Of a stretch of DNA of 64,000 nucleotides, positions 25,618 through 34,495 are shown piece by piece. This DNA comes from Variovorax sp. PMC12 (GTDB taxonomy: Bacteria; Pseudomonadota; Gammaproteobacteria; Burkholderiales; Burkholderiaceae_C). The notes beneath the pieces were generated by a model that saw only the letters and a list, made by a program, of their open reading frames with translations, did not search any database and was not told the origin of the DNA. A program made the position numbers and the translations under genes. Position 1 is the first letter of the stretch. The number at the start of each line of letters is the position of its first letter. Location: the NCBI RefSeq assembly GCF_003019815.1, contig NZ_CP027773.1, forward strand, positions 372,001 to 436,000, written 5' to 3'.

Positions 25618-26637
25618 CTATGCAACAACCGGGAGCTTTACCGCGTCGGGATTTTCACGGACGTACTCGCGAATGACGGCCTCGAAGCTCTCGTCGGGCA
25701 AGAGCCCCAAGGCCTTCGCGCGCACCGTCTCGAAGTGCCCGGGCCAGGTCTTCACGATGCGCTGGATCGCCGGGTCGGGCGTGCGGTCGAGCAGGGCGAT
25801 GGCTGCCTTGCCGGCCACGCGCTCGAGCGCCAGTGCCATTTCGCCGACCGTGGTGGCGAGCGAGGGCAGGTTGAGCGCGGTGCGCGGGCCCCATTCGGCG
25901 TCGGTTGCTTCGGCGGCGCGCACGATGCCCTCGATGGTTCGCGCCGGTGACGCGACGGCCACAGGCGTCGAGTCCGGCACCGGACAGGCGGCGCGCAGCC
26001 CGGCCAGCGGCTCGCGGATCATGCCGCTGAAGAAACCCGAAGCCGCGCCGTTCGGCCTGCCCGGCCGCACGCTCACCGTCATGAGCCGCACGCTGCGCCC
26101 GCGCACGAAACCCTTGCGCGTGTAGTCGGCCATCAGCTGTTCACCGATGAATTTCTGGATGCCGTAGCTGGTCTGGGGCGTCGGCAGCGTGTGGTCTTCG
26201 ATGACCTTGGGCAACGGCTGCTCGGGCGAGTCGCCGAACACGGCGAGCGAGCTGGAGAACACCAGCACGGGCTTCGTGCCGAGCGCGCGTACCTTTTCGA
26301 GCAGCGCATGCGTGGCCGCGAAGTTGCTGCGCATGCCGAGGTCGAAATCGGCCTCGCATTCGCCGCTGACGGCGGCGGCCAGGTGGAAGATGGCGTCGGC
26401 TTCGCGCCAGAACCCGGCGTAGGCATCGGCTGCGAGCTGCGCGTTCAGGTCACCGGTGACGGCGGTGATGCGCGCATCGGATGCGAGGTCGGCCGGCGGG
26501 GCGGCGCGGTCGACCAGCGTGATGCGTTCGATGGTGCGGGGCGGTGCGCCGGCCAGCGAAAGGCTGCCTTGCTTCAACAGCGTGCGTGCGAGGCGTGCGC
26601 CCAGAAAGCCGGCGCCGCCGGTGATGACGATCTGCAT
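25618..26637 (-). CDS. denD: D-erythronate dehydrogenase (extended SDR)
   Basis: 339 residues. Extended SDR with ITGGAGFLGARLARTLL at the N terminus (NAD-binding GGxGFxG), Tyr-Lys catalytic pair in SYGIQKFIGEQLMADY, and RLMTVSVRPGRPNGAASGFFSGMIREPLAG, all typical of DenD. It oxidises D-erythronate at C2 to 2-keto-tetronate, the first step of tetronate breakdown. Heads the operon with the TRAP transporter; the downstream kinase and decarboxylase genes (OtnK, OtnC) are not in this window. Confidence 0.88.
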   Translation of the reverse strand: MQIVITGGAGFLGARLARTLLKQGSLSLAGAPPRTIERITLVDRAAPPADLASDARITAVTGDLNAQLAADAYAGFWREADAIFHLAAAVSGECEADFDLGMRSNFAATHALLEKVRALGTKPVLVFSSSLAVFGDSPEQPLPKVIEDHTLPTPQTSYGIQKFIGEQLMADYTRKGFVRGRSVRLMTVSVRPGRPNGAASGFFSGMIREPLAGLRAACPVPDSTPVAVASPARTIEGIVRAAEATDAEWGPRTALNLPSLATTVGEMALALERVAGKAAIALLDRTPDPAIQRIVKTWPGHFETVRAKALGLLPDESFEAVIREYVRENPDAVKLPVVA

Positions 26638-26733
26638 GGGTCTTGTCTCCTTTGAGCGCCAAGAATAAGCGCGGCCGCGGGCTGTGGCATGCTCGTTGGC
26701 GGTTTCGCGGATTTCATCGACAGGAGACGCCGG

Positions 26734-26973
26734 ATGCTGACGGTCGTGGTTTTGTGGCTCATCGCCATCGCATGGCTGGTAGCGAATGGCGTGTTCGCGC
26801 AGAAGCCTTTGCCGCGTTACCGGCGCAGGCGCGCCTTGTGGGCCTGGATCTTCCTGGGCGCATGTGCGGGGGCGCTCGCTGGACTGGCCAGCGCGAATCT
26901 CTCGCTGCCCGGTGCCATCGCCGGTGCCGTCCTGGCCGGATTCGTCGCGGGCAAGTTCATCGCGCGCGACTGA
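26734..26973 (+). CDS. Small two-helix membrane protein
   Basis: 79 residues with two membrane helices (about 1-18 and 33-72, the second possibly a helical hairpin). Residues 20-33 form a basic loop (KPLPRYRRRRALW). ATG 26734 is favoured over 26689 because an AGGAG ribosome binding site precedes it by about 8 bases. No family recognised. Convergent with the ETF-QO gene. Confidence 0.55.
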   Translation: MLTVVVLWLIAIAWLVANGVFAQKPLPRYRRRRALWAWIFLGACAGALAGLASANLSLPGAIAGAVLAGFVAGKFIARD

Positions 26974-27012
26974 TCGGATGCCGATGCTTCCAGGGAAGCA
27001 AAGGGCTCCGCG

Positions 27013-27039
27013 GAAAAGAAAAAGCCCTCCGAAGAGGGC
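27013..27039 (-). terminator. Intrinsic terminator of the ETF-QO gene
   Basis: Read on the minus strand: GCCCTC-TTCG-GAGGGC, a 6-base-pair stem with a UUCG tetraloop, followed directly by TTTTTCTTTTCC. It lies 24 bases after the ETF-QO stop codon. Stem, stable loop and T-run are all present. Confidence 0.85.
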
Positions 27040-27062
27040 CTCCTTCGAAAGGCGCAGGCGCC

Positions 27063-28760
27063 TTACATGCCGACGTAGTTCGGCCCGCCGCCGCCTTCAG
27101 GCGTGACCCAGACGATGTTCTGCGTCGGGTCCTTGATGTCGCAGGTCTTGCAGTGCACGCAGTTCTGCGCGTTGATCTGCAGGCGCTGCTTGCCGTCTTC
27201 GGTGCCCACGAACTCGTACACGCCGGCCGGGCAGTAGCGGCTTTCGGGGCCGGCGAACTTCTCGAGGTTGATGTTCACCGGCACCGTCGGGTCTTTCAAC
27301 GTCAGGTGGGCCGGCTGCTGCTCTTCATGGTTGGTGTTGCTGATGAACACGCTGGAGAGCCGGTCGAAGGTGAGCTTGCCGTCGGGCTTGGGATAGACGA
27401 TGGGCTTGCACTCCGAGGCGGGCTTCAGGTACAGGTGGTCGGCCTTGTTGCGGCGCAGCGTCCACGGAATGTTGCCCTTCAGCAGCCATTGTTCGATGCC
27501 GTTCATGAGCGTCGCCACGCCCAGGCCCTTCTTGAACCATGCCTTGAAGTTGCGCGCCTTCTTCAGCTCCGCGTGCAGCCAGCTCTTCTCGAAGGCTTCG
27601 GGGTAGGCGGTGAGTTCGTCGTGCTGGCGGCCGGCCTGCACCGCCTCGAAGGCGGCTTCGGCGCAGAGCATGCCGGTCTTGATGGCGGCGTGGCTGCCCT
27701 TGATGCGGCTCACGTTGAGGTAGCCGGCCTCGCAGCCGACCAGCGCGCCGCCGGGGAACACGGTCTTGGGCAGCGACATCAGGCCGCCGGCCGTGATGGC
27801 GCGCGCGCCGTAGCCGATGCGCTTGGCGGGCTTGATGCCCTTGGCCTCGTCGCCTTCCAGGTACCAGCGGATGTTGGGGTGCAGCTTCCAGCGCTGCATT
27901 TCCTCGAACGGGCTCAGGTAGGGGTTGCTGTAGTCCAGGCCGGTGATGAAGCCCATGGTGACCTTGTTGTCCTCCATGTGATAGAGGAAGGCGCCGCCAT
28001 AGGTGTCGCTCTTCATGGGCCAGCCGGCGGTGTGCAGCACGAAGCCGGGCTGGTGGCGCTTGGGGTCGATCTCCCAGACTTCCTTCACGCCCAGGCCGTA
28101 GGTCTGCGGGTCCTTGCCGGCGTCGAGCTTGTACTTGGCGATGAGCTGGCGGCCCAGGTGGCCGCGCGCGCCTTCGGCGAACACGGTGTATTTGCCCAGC
28201 AGCTCCATGCCGAGCTGGAAGTTCTCGGTGGGCTCGCCGTCCTTGCCGACGCCCATGTTGCCGGTGGCCACGCCGCGCACCGAGCCGTCTTCGTTGTAGA
28301 GCACCTCGGCCGCAGGGAAGCCGGGGAAGATTTCCACGCCCAGGTTCTCGGCCTGCTGCGCCAGCCACTTGGTGAACGCACCCAGGCTGATGATGTAGTT
28401 GCCGTGGTTCTGGAAGCACGCCGGCAGGAACGCGTTGGGCGTGCGCAGGCTGCCCTTTTCGCCCAGGAACACCATCGCGTCGTCGGTGACGGGCTGGTTC
28501 AGCGGGGCGCCCAGTTCCTTCCAGTCGGGCAGCAGCTCGTTGAGCGCGCGCGGGTCCATGATGGCGCCCGACAGGATGTGCGCGCCGGGCTCCGAGCCCT
28601 TCTCGAGCACTACGACCGAGATCTCTTTCTCCTGCTGCGCGGCGAGCTGCTTGAGCCGGATCGCGGTCGAGAGGCCGGCCGGGCCGCCACCGACCACGAC
28701 CACGTCGTATTCCATGGCTTCGCGAGGGCCGAACTGGGCGAGGATTTCGTCGTGGGTCAT
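27063..28760 (-). CDS. Electron transfer flavoprotein-ubiquinone oxidoreductase
   Basis: 565 residues. FAD motif VVVGGGPAGLSTAIRL near residue 20 and C-terminal 4Fe-4S ligands in INAQNCVHCKTCDIKDPTQNIVWVTPEGGGGPNY, the classic ETF-QO ending. It passes electrons from ETF (acyl-CoA and amino acid dehydrogenases) to ubiquinone at the inner membrane. ATG 28760 was chosen: it gives MTHDEILAQFGPREAMEYDV and excludes a non-conserved upstream extension. Monocistronic with its own terminator. Confidence 0.97.
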   Translation of the reverse strand: MTHDEILAQFGPREAMEYDVVVVGGGPAGLSTAIRLKQLAAQQEKEISVVVLEKGSEPGAHILSGAIMDPRALNELLPDWKELGAPLNQPVTDDAMVFLGEKGSLRTPNAFLPACFQNHGNYIISLGAFTKWLAQQAENLGVEIFPGFPAAEVLYNEDGSVRGVATGNMGVGKDGEPTENFQLGMELLGKYTVFAEGARGHLGRQLIAKYKLDAGKDPQTYGLGVKEVWEIDPKRHQPGFVLHTAGWPMKSDTYGGAFLYHMEDNKVTMGFITGLDYSNPYLSPFEEMQRWKLHPNIRWYLEGDEAKGIKPAKRIGYGARAITAGGLMSLPKTVFPGGALVGCEAGYLNVSRIKGSHAAIKTGMLCAEAAFEAVQAGRQHDELTAYPEAFEKSWLHAELKKARNFKAWFKKGLGVATLMNGIEQWLLKGNIPWTLRRNKADHLYLKPASECKPIVYPKPDGKLTFDRLSSVFISNTNHEEQQPAHLTLKDPTVPVNINLEKFAGPESRYCPAGVYEFVGTEDGKQRLQINAQNCVHCKTCDIKDPTQNIVWVTPEGGGGPNYVGM

Positions 28761-28903
28761 GTGGGTTGGGTCGATAATGATTTTTCGAGGCGCGGGGCAT
28801 CCCGGGTTGCGGGGCATTTTATGCGGCGTCCGCGGGCGGCCCGCGTCACTTGCGGGCACGGCTTTCCCTCGCGTCGCCTGCGCGACTCCACAGGAATCAG
28901 TTC

Positions 28904-29686
28904 ATGGCTTACAGCATCGATCTCTCGGGCCGCGTTGCCTTCGTCACCGGCGCCTCCAGCGGGCTTGGCGCCCAGTTCGCAAAAACGCTGGCGCGCGCGG
29001 GTGCCGCGGTGGTTCTCGCAAGCCGCCGCATCGAGAAGCTCAAGGAACTGCGCGCGCGCATCGAAGGCGAGGGCGGCGACGCCCACGTGGTCGAGCTCGA
29101 CGTGACCGACATCGGCAGCATCAAGGCCGCCGTCGCGCGCGCCGAGACCGAGGTCGGGGCCATCGACATCCTGGTCAACAACTCGGGCGTGAGCACCACC
29201 CAGCGCCTGCAGGACGTGACGCCCGACGACTACGACTACATCTTCGACACCAACGTCAAGGGCTCGTTCTTCGTCGCCCAGGAAGTGGGCAAGCGCATGC
29301 TGGCGCGCGCCACGGGCACGGCGCCGGGCACCTACATCGGCGGGCGCATCATCAACATCGCGTCGGCGGCGGCGCTGAAGGTCATGCCGCAGATCGGCAC
29401 CTACTGCATGAGCAAGGCCGCCGTGGTGCAGATGACCAAGGCCATGGCGCTGGAGTGGGGCCGCTTCGGCATCAACGTGAACGCGCTGTGCCCCGGCTAC
29501 ATCACCACCGAGCTCAACGAGGAGCACTGGACCACCGAAGGCGGCGCCAAGCTGGTCAACATGCTGCCGCGCAAGCGCGTGGGCAAGCCCGAAGACCTGG
29601 ACGGCCTGATCGTGCTGCTGGCCAGCGGCCAGAGCCATTTCGTGAACGGCGCCGTCATCGCGGCCGACGACGGGTTCGCGCTCTGA
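28904..29686 (+). CDS. Short-chain dehydrogenase/reductase
   Basis: 260 residues. Classical SDR: TGASSGLG (about 14-21), NNSGVS, catalytic Ser in INIASAAALK, and Tyr-x-x-x-Lys in YCMSKAAV. The insertion ATGTAPGTYIGGRIINIAS is seen in a betaproteobacterial subgroup linked to acyl-CoA metabolism. First gene of an SDR-EamA-thioesterase operon; ATG 28904 removes an unlikely upstream extension. Substrate unknown, likely a 3-hydroxyacyl or alcohol intermediate. Confidence 0.9.
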   Translation: MAYSIDLSGRVAFVTGASSGLGAQFAKTLARAGAAVVLASRRIEKLKELRARIEGEGGDAHVVELDVTDIGSIKAAVARAETEVGAIDILVNNSGVSTTQRLQDVTPDDYDYIFDTNVKGSFFVAQEVGKRMLARATGTAPGTYIGGRIINIASAAALKVMPQIGTYCMSKAAVVQMTKAMALEWGRFGINVNALCPGYITTELNEEHWTTEGGAKLVNMLPRKRVGKPEDLDGLIVLLASGQSHFVNGAVIAADDGFAL

Positions 29687-30597
29687 GTCCGAGGGCCTTG
29701 GTCGGCATTGCGGCCGGGCTGGGCGCGGGGGCGCTCTGGGGGCTGGTGTTCGTGGCGCCGCGCATGGTGGGGCACTTCGGCATGGTCGACATCACCGCCG
29801 CGCGCTTCCTGGTGTTCGGTGCCGTCTCGGGGCTCGCCGTGTTCGCGCGGCCGGCGGCCGTGCGCTGGCCCACCGGCCGGCAGGCGCTGGCGGCTCTCGC
29901 GCTCAGCGTGCTGGGCTTCAGCGGCTACTACCTGCTGCTGGCCTTCGGCATCGAGGCTGCGGGCACCGAGGTGCCGAGCCTCATCATCGGCACGATCCCG
30001 GTCTGGATGATGCTGCTGGGCAGGCCGGCGGGCCTTCGCCTGACCGCGCTGCTGCCGGGGCTGGCGCTCACCGGCGCGGGCATCGCGCTGATGATCTGGG
30101 GCGCATGGTCGGCGCAGCATGGCGCGGGCGCTGCAAGCGGCGCGCGCTTCGGCCTGGGCATCGCGCTGGCGCTGTGCGCGATGGTGAGCTGGACGGTCTA
30201 CGGCCTGCTCAATGCAGCCTGGCTGCAGCGCCACACCGAACTCAATGCGACCGACTGGGCGAATTGGCTCGGCGTGGCGACCGGGTTGGGTGCGTTGGCG
30301 CTGTGGCTGGCCGCGGGCAGCGATGTGGCCACGCTGCGGGCGCGGCCCGACGGCATGCTCTTCGTCTGGCTCGCGCTGGTCAGCGGCTTCGGCTCGTCGT
30401 GGCTGGCCACCGTTCTCTGGAACATCGCGAGCCAGCGGCTCTCCGCGAGCCTGTGCGGCCAGCTGATCGTGAGCGAGACGCTGTTCGCGCTGCTCTATTC
30501 CTTCGTCTGGGACGGCCGCTGGCCGCAGGCCACCGAGTGGACCGCGGCATTGCTGTTCGTGCTGGGCATCCTCGCATCCATCAAGGCGCACCGATGA
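29683..30597 (+). CDS. EamA/DMT-family transporter
   Basis: 304 residues with ten hydrophobic helices and two EamA halves; the N-terminal GLGAGALWGLVFVAPRMV and C-terminal SASLCGQLIVSETLFALLYSF are typical of the drug/metabolite exporters. There is no ATG near the conserved N terminus. CTG 29683 overlaps the SDR stop in a CTGA arrangement and is the best candidate; TTG 29698 is the alternative. Overlaps the next start by 4 bases. Confidence 0.8.
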   Translation: MSPRALVGIAAGLGAGALWGLVFVAPRMVGHFGMVDITAARFLVFGAVSGLAVFARPAAVRWPTGRQALAALALSVLGFSGYYLLLAFGIEAAGTEVPSLIIGTIPVWMMLLGRPAGLRLTALLPGLALTGAGIALMIWGAWSAQHGAGAASGARFGLGIALALCAMVSWTVYGLLNAAWLQRHTELNATDWANWLGVATGLGALALWLAAGSDVATLRARPDGMLFVWLALVSGFGSSWLATVLWNIASQRLSASLCGQLIVSETLFALLYSFVWDGRWPQATEWTAALLFVLGILASIKAHR

Positions 30598-31016
30598 GAA
30601 TCGAAATCCCCGAAAAGAAGAAGCTCGTGTACGAAACCCTGATCCCCATCCGCTGGGGAGACATGGACGCCATGGGCCACCTGAACAACGGCACCTACTT
30701 CCGCTACCTCGAGACCGCGCGCATCGACTGGATGCATTCCATCGGCTTCGAGCCCGAGCCGAGCGGCGAGGGCATGGTGATCGTCAACGCCTTCTGCAAC
30801 TTCTACCGGCAGATCGAATACCCCGGCAAGGTGCTGCTCAAGATGTACGTGAGCGACCCGGGCCGCACCACCTTCGAGAGCTGGGGCACCATGGCACGCG
30901 AGGAAGCGCCCGACGTGATCTGCGCGGCCGGCGGCGCGACCACCATCTGGGTCGACTTTCCGAAGCAGAAGGCGCTGGCGCTGCCCGACTGGCTGCGCAC
31001 GCTGGTGAGCGAGTAG
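30594..31016 (+). CDS. Acyl-CoA thioesterase, 4HBT/YbgC type
   Basis: 140 residues, hotdog fold. The signature RWGDMDAMGHLNNGTYFRYLETAR carries the catalytic Asp of 4-hydroxybenzoyl-CoA thioesterases. Cytoplasmic hydrolysis of acyl-CoA; acyl specificity unknown. ATG 30594 overlaps the EamA stop (ATGA), so the three genes form one translationally coupled operon. Convergent with the histidine kinase gene. Confidence 0.93.
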   Translation: MRIEIPEKKKLVYETLIPIRWGDMDAMGHLNNGTYFRYLETARIDWMHSIGFEPEPSGEGMVIVNAFCNFYRQIEYPGKVLLKMYVSDPGRTTFESWGTMAREEAPDVICAAGGATTIWVDFPKQKALALPDWLRTLVSE

Positions 31017-31034
31017 CCGGCCGGGCGCCGTAGC

Positions 31035-32390
31035 TCAGGCCGGCTGCAGCACGATGCGCGCCTCGAAGCCGTGCGCCGCGCCGGGCGGCGGCGATTCGAG
31101 TTCGAGCCGCGCGTCGTGCTTCTCGACGATGGTCCCGACGATCGACAAGCCCAGCCCGTAGCCCGCGCGGTCGGAGGCGTGCCGCACATGGCGCTGCCGC
31201 AGCGTGCTCAGTTGCTCCGCGCCGACGCCGGCGCCGAAGTCGCGGACCACCAGCGTGCAGGGGGCCGTCACCTCGACCACCACGCGCTCGCCGCCGTAGC
31301 GCAGGGCGTTTTCCACCAGGTTGCGCAATGCGATGGCCAGCGCGTCGACGTCGCCCAGCGCCACCGGCGCGGCGCTGTCGGGCACCTTGAGCGTCAGGCG
31401 TTCGTTGATGTGCGGGTCTTGCCAGAGCTCCTGCGCCACGGTGCCGACCAGTTGCACCAGGTCGACCCGCGCACGCGCCAGCGAAGCGCCGGATTCCGCG
31501 CGCGACAGCTGCAGCAGCTTCTCGGCGCGGTGGCTGAGCATCTGCAGCGCGTCGAGCGCGGCCTGCACGTCGTTGCGGCGCAGGTCGTGCTCCAGCGCGG
31601 TCTGCAGGCGCAGCCGCGCGGCGGCCAGCGGCGTGCGCAGCTCGTGCGCGGCATTGGCCGCGAGCGCGCGCTCCACGTCGAGCGACTGCGAAAGCCGCTC
31701 CAGCAGCCGGTTGACGTGATCGCCGACCGAGCGCAGCTCCTGCGGCAGGCCCGGCAAGGTGATGGGGCGCAGGTCGGCGCCGTTGCGTTTCGCGATTTCT
31801 CCGGCCAGTTGCTGCAGCGCGCGCAGCTCGGTGCGCGCCACGTTGCGCAGCACCAGCGCGAGCAGCGGCAGCACTGCGCCCAGCGGAATGATCAGGCCGA
31901 ACAGGGTGCGGTTGAGCGCGCGGCGCCGCTCGTCGAGCGGGTCGGCCACCTGGAAGTACAGCCCCAGCGTGGGGTGGCGCACCGTGTAGATGCGCCAGCT
32001 CTGGTTGTTGGCGAAGCCGGCGGCCAGCGGAACGTCGAAGGCGCCGACGGGCGCCTCGGCCGAGCGCAGCAGCACGTGCTCGTGCACGTCCACCACCTGG
32101 TACATCACCGCGTCCTCGGAGAACAGCTGCTTGGGCGCGATCAGCGGCTCCGTGGGGGCGGCGCCGCCGGTGTGCTGCAGCTTGTCGAGTTCCTGCACCG
32201 CCATGTCGAACATGCGGTGCGACACCTCGACCAGTTCGTTGTCGAAGTTGTGGTTGATCTCCCGGTCGACGTACCAGACCACCGCCAGCACGCACATCAG
32301 CCACACGCCGCCGACCCAGACGATCAGCGTGCGGGTGAGCCGCCCGGCCAGGGAGTCGCGGCCTGCGCCGGGCTTTGCGCCGAATCTCAT
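31035..32390 (-). CDS. Sensor histidine kinase, PmrB/QseC-like
   Basis: 451 residues. Two membrane helices (about 18-40 and 161-182) flank a periplasmic sensor of roughly 120 residues; HisKA phospho-acceptor His249 in NAAHELRTPL; N box NLVENALRYGG; G boxes DFGAGVG and GYGLGLSIV. Overlaps the response-regulator gene by 4 bases. Together with the divergent PAP2 genes and eptA this looks like a PmrAB-type system controlling lipid A modification. Ligand (for example Fe3+, acid pH, cationic peptides) cannot be read from sequence. Confidence 0.92.
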   Translation of the reverse strand: MRFGAKPGAGRDSLAGRLTRTLIVWVGGVWLMCVLAVVWYVDREINHNFDNELVEVSHRMFDMAVQELDKLQHTGGAAPTEPLIAPKQLFSEDAVMYQVVDVHEHVLLRSAEAPVGAFDVPLAAGFANNQSWRIYTVRHPTLGLYFQVADPLDERRRALNRTLFGLIIPLGAVLPLLALVLRNVARTELRALQQLAGEIAKRNGADLRPITLPGLPQELRSVGDHVNRLLERLSQSLDVERALAANAAHELRTPLAAARLRLQTALEHDLRRNDVQAALDALQMLSHRAEKLLQLSRAESGASLARARVDLVQLVGTVAQELWQDPHINERLTLKVPDSAAPVALGDVDALAIALRNLVENALRYGGERVVVEVTAPCTLVVRDFGAGVGAEQLSTLRQRHVRHASDRAGYGLGLSIVGTIVEKHDARLELESPPPGAAHGFEARIVLQPA

Positions 32391-33061
32391 TCGTCGTCGT
32401 CCGTGGAGAACGACAGGCGGTAGCCGAGGCCGCGCAGCGTCTGGATGTGGCTGCGCCCGAGCTTGCGCCGCAGGCGGCTGATGAAGACTTCGAGCGTGTT
32501 GCTGTCGGCCTCGTCGCCGAAGCCGTAGAGCGCGTCGGCCAGGTTCTCGCGCGTGTGGATGCGCTCCGGCCGGGTCGCCATCACGCGCAGCAGCGCCCAT
32601 TCCTTCTGGGTCAGCGTGATGGGGGCGCCGTTCTTGCGGACCATGTCGTGCGCCAGGTCGATTTCCAGCGTGCCCAGCTTCAGGACCGGCGAGCTGTTGG
32701 CGCTGCGCCGCCGCTCGACCGCGCGCAGGCGGGCCAGCAGCTCGGCGGGGTCGTAGGGCTTGATGAGGTAGTCGTCGGCACCGGCGTCGAGCCCGCGGAT
32801 GCGATCGGTGACCTGGTCGCGCGCGGTCAGGACGATGACGATGGGGCGTTCGGGCAGGGCGCGTATCTGGGGAAGCAGCGACAGCCCGTCGCCGTCGCCC
32901 AGGTGGAGGTCGAGCAGCACCGCCGCGTACTGGACCGAGAGCAGCGCGCCGCGCGCCTCGGCGAGGCCGGGTGCCACGTCGACCACGAAGGCCTTGGCCA
33001 GCAGGTAGCTGCAGACGGCATCTGCCAGCGCAGTGTCATCTTCGACCAGCAATATGCGCAC
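32387..33061 (-). CDS. OmpR-family response regulator, PmrA-like
   Basis: 224 residues. Receiver domain with VEDD (7-9), phospho-acceptor Asp51 in AAVLLDLHLGD, and Lys in IKPYDP; C-terminal winged helix with SNTLEVFISRLRRKLG and TLRGLGYRL. Start is GTG 33061, supported by AAAGGA six bases upstream; the in-frame ATG at 33115 would add an unconserved extension. First gene of the kinase operon, divergent from the PAP2 genes. Confidence 0.93.
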   Translation of the reverse strand: MRILLVEDDTALADAVCSYLLAKAFVVDVAPGLAEARGALLSVQYAAVLLDLHLGDGDGLSLLPQIRALPERPIVIVLTARDQVTDRIRGLDAGADDYLIKPYDPAELLARLRAVERRRSANSSPVLKLGTLEIDLAHDMVRKNGAPITLTQKEWALLRVMATRPERIHTRENLADALYGFGDEADSNTLEVFISRLRRKLGRSHIQTLRGLGYRLSFSTDDDE

Positions 33062-33131
33062 GCCATGTCCTTTCAACAAAAAAAGAAGTCTAGCTCCGCC
33101 GAAATGCGGACACATCCGAAGTCAGGTTTCG

Positions 33132-33156
33132 TTCATGTGTCTTCAGGCTGGGTTCA
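33132..33156. promoter_or_regulatory. TTCA direct repeats, candidate PmrA-like box before the PAP2 operon
   Basis: TTCA occurs at 33132, 33142 and 33153, spaced 10 and 11 bases. The last two form TTCAGGCTGGGTTCA. OmpR-family regulators, including PmrA, bind direct repeats about 11 bases apart. The site lies in the 142-base gap between the response-regulator gene and the first PAP2 gene and shares TTCAGGCT-N3-TTCA with the site before eptA. Confidence 0.5.
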
Positions 33157-33203
33157 TTCCGCAAACGTAGGCTCGCGGCTGTTTTCAGGCCCTGCCTTCG
33201 TTC

Positions 33204-33908
33204 ATGACTCGTGCTTCGAATTTTCGCCTGGGGGTGCTGACCCTCGTTGCGCTTGCCGCCTTGCTGGCGTGGGACGCAACCGGTTGGGATCTTCCGCTGG
33301 CGCGGCTGGCCGGTTCCCCGTTCGGTTTCACATGGCGGACGAACTCTTTTCTGGTCCACGTCATGCATGAAGGCGCCCGCGACCTGAGCTGGGCGCTCGT
33401 CACGGCGCTCTTCATCGCGATCCGCTGGCCGGTAGGCGTGCTTCGGCGCCTGGGCACCGGCGACCGGGTGCAACTGGCGCTGACAACCCTGGCCGCGGTG
33501 ATCGCCGTCAGCCTCATCAAGCATTCCAGCAATACCAGTTGCCCCTGGGACCTGAAGGAGTTCGGCGGCGTGGCGCGCTACGTGTCGCATTGGTCCTGGG
33601 GCGTGCTCGACGGCGGTCCGGGCGGGTGCTTCCCGGCCGGCCACGCCTCTGCGGCGTTCGCCTATGCGGGCGGCTACTTCGTGCTGCGCCGGGCGTCGGC
33701 CCGCGCGGCGGCCATCTGGCTGTCGGTGGCGCTGGTGGCCGGGTTGGTGCTGGGCTTGGCGCAGCAGGTGCGCGGCGCCCACTACATGAGCCACACACTC
33801 TGGACCGCCTGGATCTGCTGGACGGTGGGTTTTGCCATCGAATTGGTGTTCTCGCGCTTCAACCCGCAACCGCTCAAGCCGGCAGAACCCGCCCATGCAG
33901 GATATTGA
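33204..33908 (+). CDS. PAP2-family membrane phosphatase (lipid phosphatase)
   Basis: 234 residues, about six membrane helices. Phosphatase motifs: KHSSNTSCPWDL (motif 1 region with Lys), CFPAGHASAAFA (PSGH-like motif 2) and QVRGAHYMSHTLWTAW (motif 3 His). Active site faces the periplasm. In this neighbourhood it may remove lipid A or undecaprenyl phosphates before phosphoethanolamine is added. First gene of a + strand run leading to eptA; overlaps the next gene by 14 bases. Confidence 0.88.
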   Translation: MTRASNFRLGVLTLVALAALLAWDATGWDLPLARLAGSPFGFTWRTNSFLVHVMHEGARDLSWALVTALFIAIRWPVGVLRRLGTGDRVQLALTTLAAVIAVSLIKHSSNTSCPWDLKEFGGVARYVSHWSWGVLDGGPGGCFPAGHASAAFAYAGGYFVLRRASARAAAIWLSVALVAGLVLGLAQQVRGAHYMSHTLWTAWICWTVGFAIELVFSRFNPQPLKPAEPAHAGY

Positions 33909-34476
33909 CGCCGCCCTTTTCGAGCTGGTCAATGCGGGCCCTTCGGCGCCTGCATGGAGCCTGCAGTTCGCGAGCTTCGCCTCCGACATCCTGCCGGCGC
34001 TGCTGGCGCTGGCGCTGGCCATCGGCGCGCTGTTCGACCGGCGCTGGCGCCATGCCTTCTTCACGGCAATGGTCGGCGTGCTGGCCGCGTGGCTGATCGT
34101 GCAGGCCATCCGCTGGGCGTTTCCGATGCCCCGGCCGGCCTATTACGGCCTGGGCATCCAGTGGGTGCCGCAGGGCATTCGCCCCGGTTTTCCGAGCCTC
34201 CATGCCGCCGGCGCCTTCACCGCGGCGTTCTCGCTCTGGTGCCTTCCTTGGCGTTCTCCGATGCTGGCCGCGCTGGCCGTGGCCGCCACGGTCGCCTGGA
34301 GCCGCCTGTACCTGGGGCTGCATTTCCCGTCCGACGTGGTGGCCGCGGCGATGCTCGGCGCGCTGGTGTCGATCCTGGCGGAGCGGGGCATCCGCCTGAT
34401 GTCACGGACCCGTACCTCGCCGGCGTCGGCGCGGGCCCCGGGGGTCCGGCTGCGATCGCGTACAAGGCGCGCCTGA
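33895..34476 (+). CDS. Second PAP2-family membrane phosphatase
   Basis: 193 residues. Helices at about 10-45, 52-72, 100-125 and 130-165; motifs FPMPRPAYYG (motif 1 with Arg-Pro), GFPSLHAAGAFTAA (PSxH motif 2) and SRLYLGLHFPSDVVAAA (motif 3). Resembles undecaprenyl-diphosphatase BacA/YbjG-type or lipid A 1-phosphatase LpxE/LpxT enzymes. Start ATG 33895 overlaps the previous gene in another frame. Two different PAP2 proteins in tandem before eptA is a notable arrangement. Confidence 0.88.
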   Translation: MQDIDAALFELVNAGPSAPAWSLQFASFASDILPALLALALAIGALFDRRWRHAFFTAMVGVLAAWLIVQAIRWAFPMPRPAYYGLGIQWVPQGIRPGFPSLHAAGAFTAAFSLWCLPWRSPMLAALAVAATVAWSRLYLGLHFPSDVVAAAMLGALVSILAERGIRLMSRTRTSPASARAPGVRLRSRTRRA

Positions 34477-34495
34477 ACATGGCATGAATGGGGGA

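Noticed and set aside
26643..29105. 820-residue plus-strand open frame opposite ETF-QO
   Set aside because: Antisense shadow; the real gene on the minus strand has full FAD and Fe-S motifs and its own terminator.
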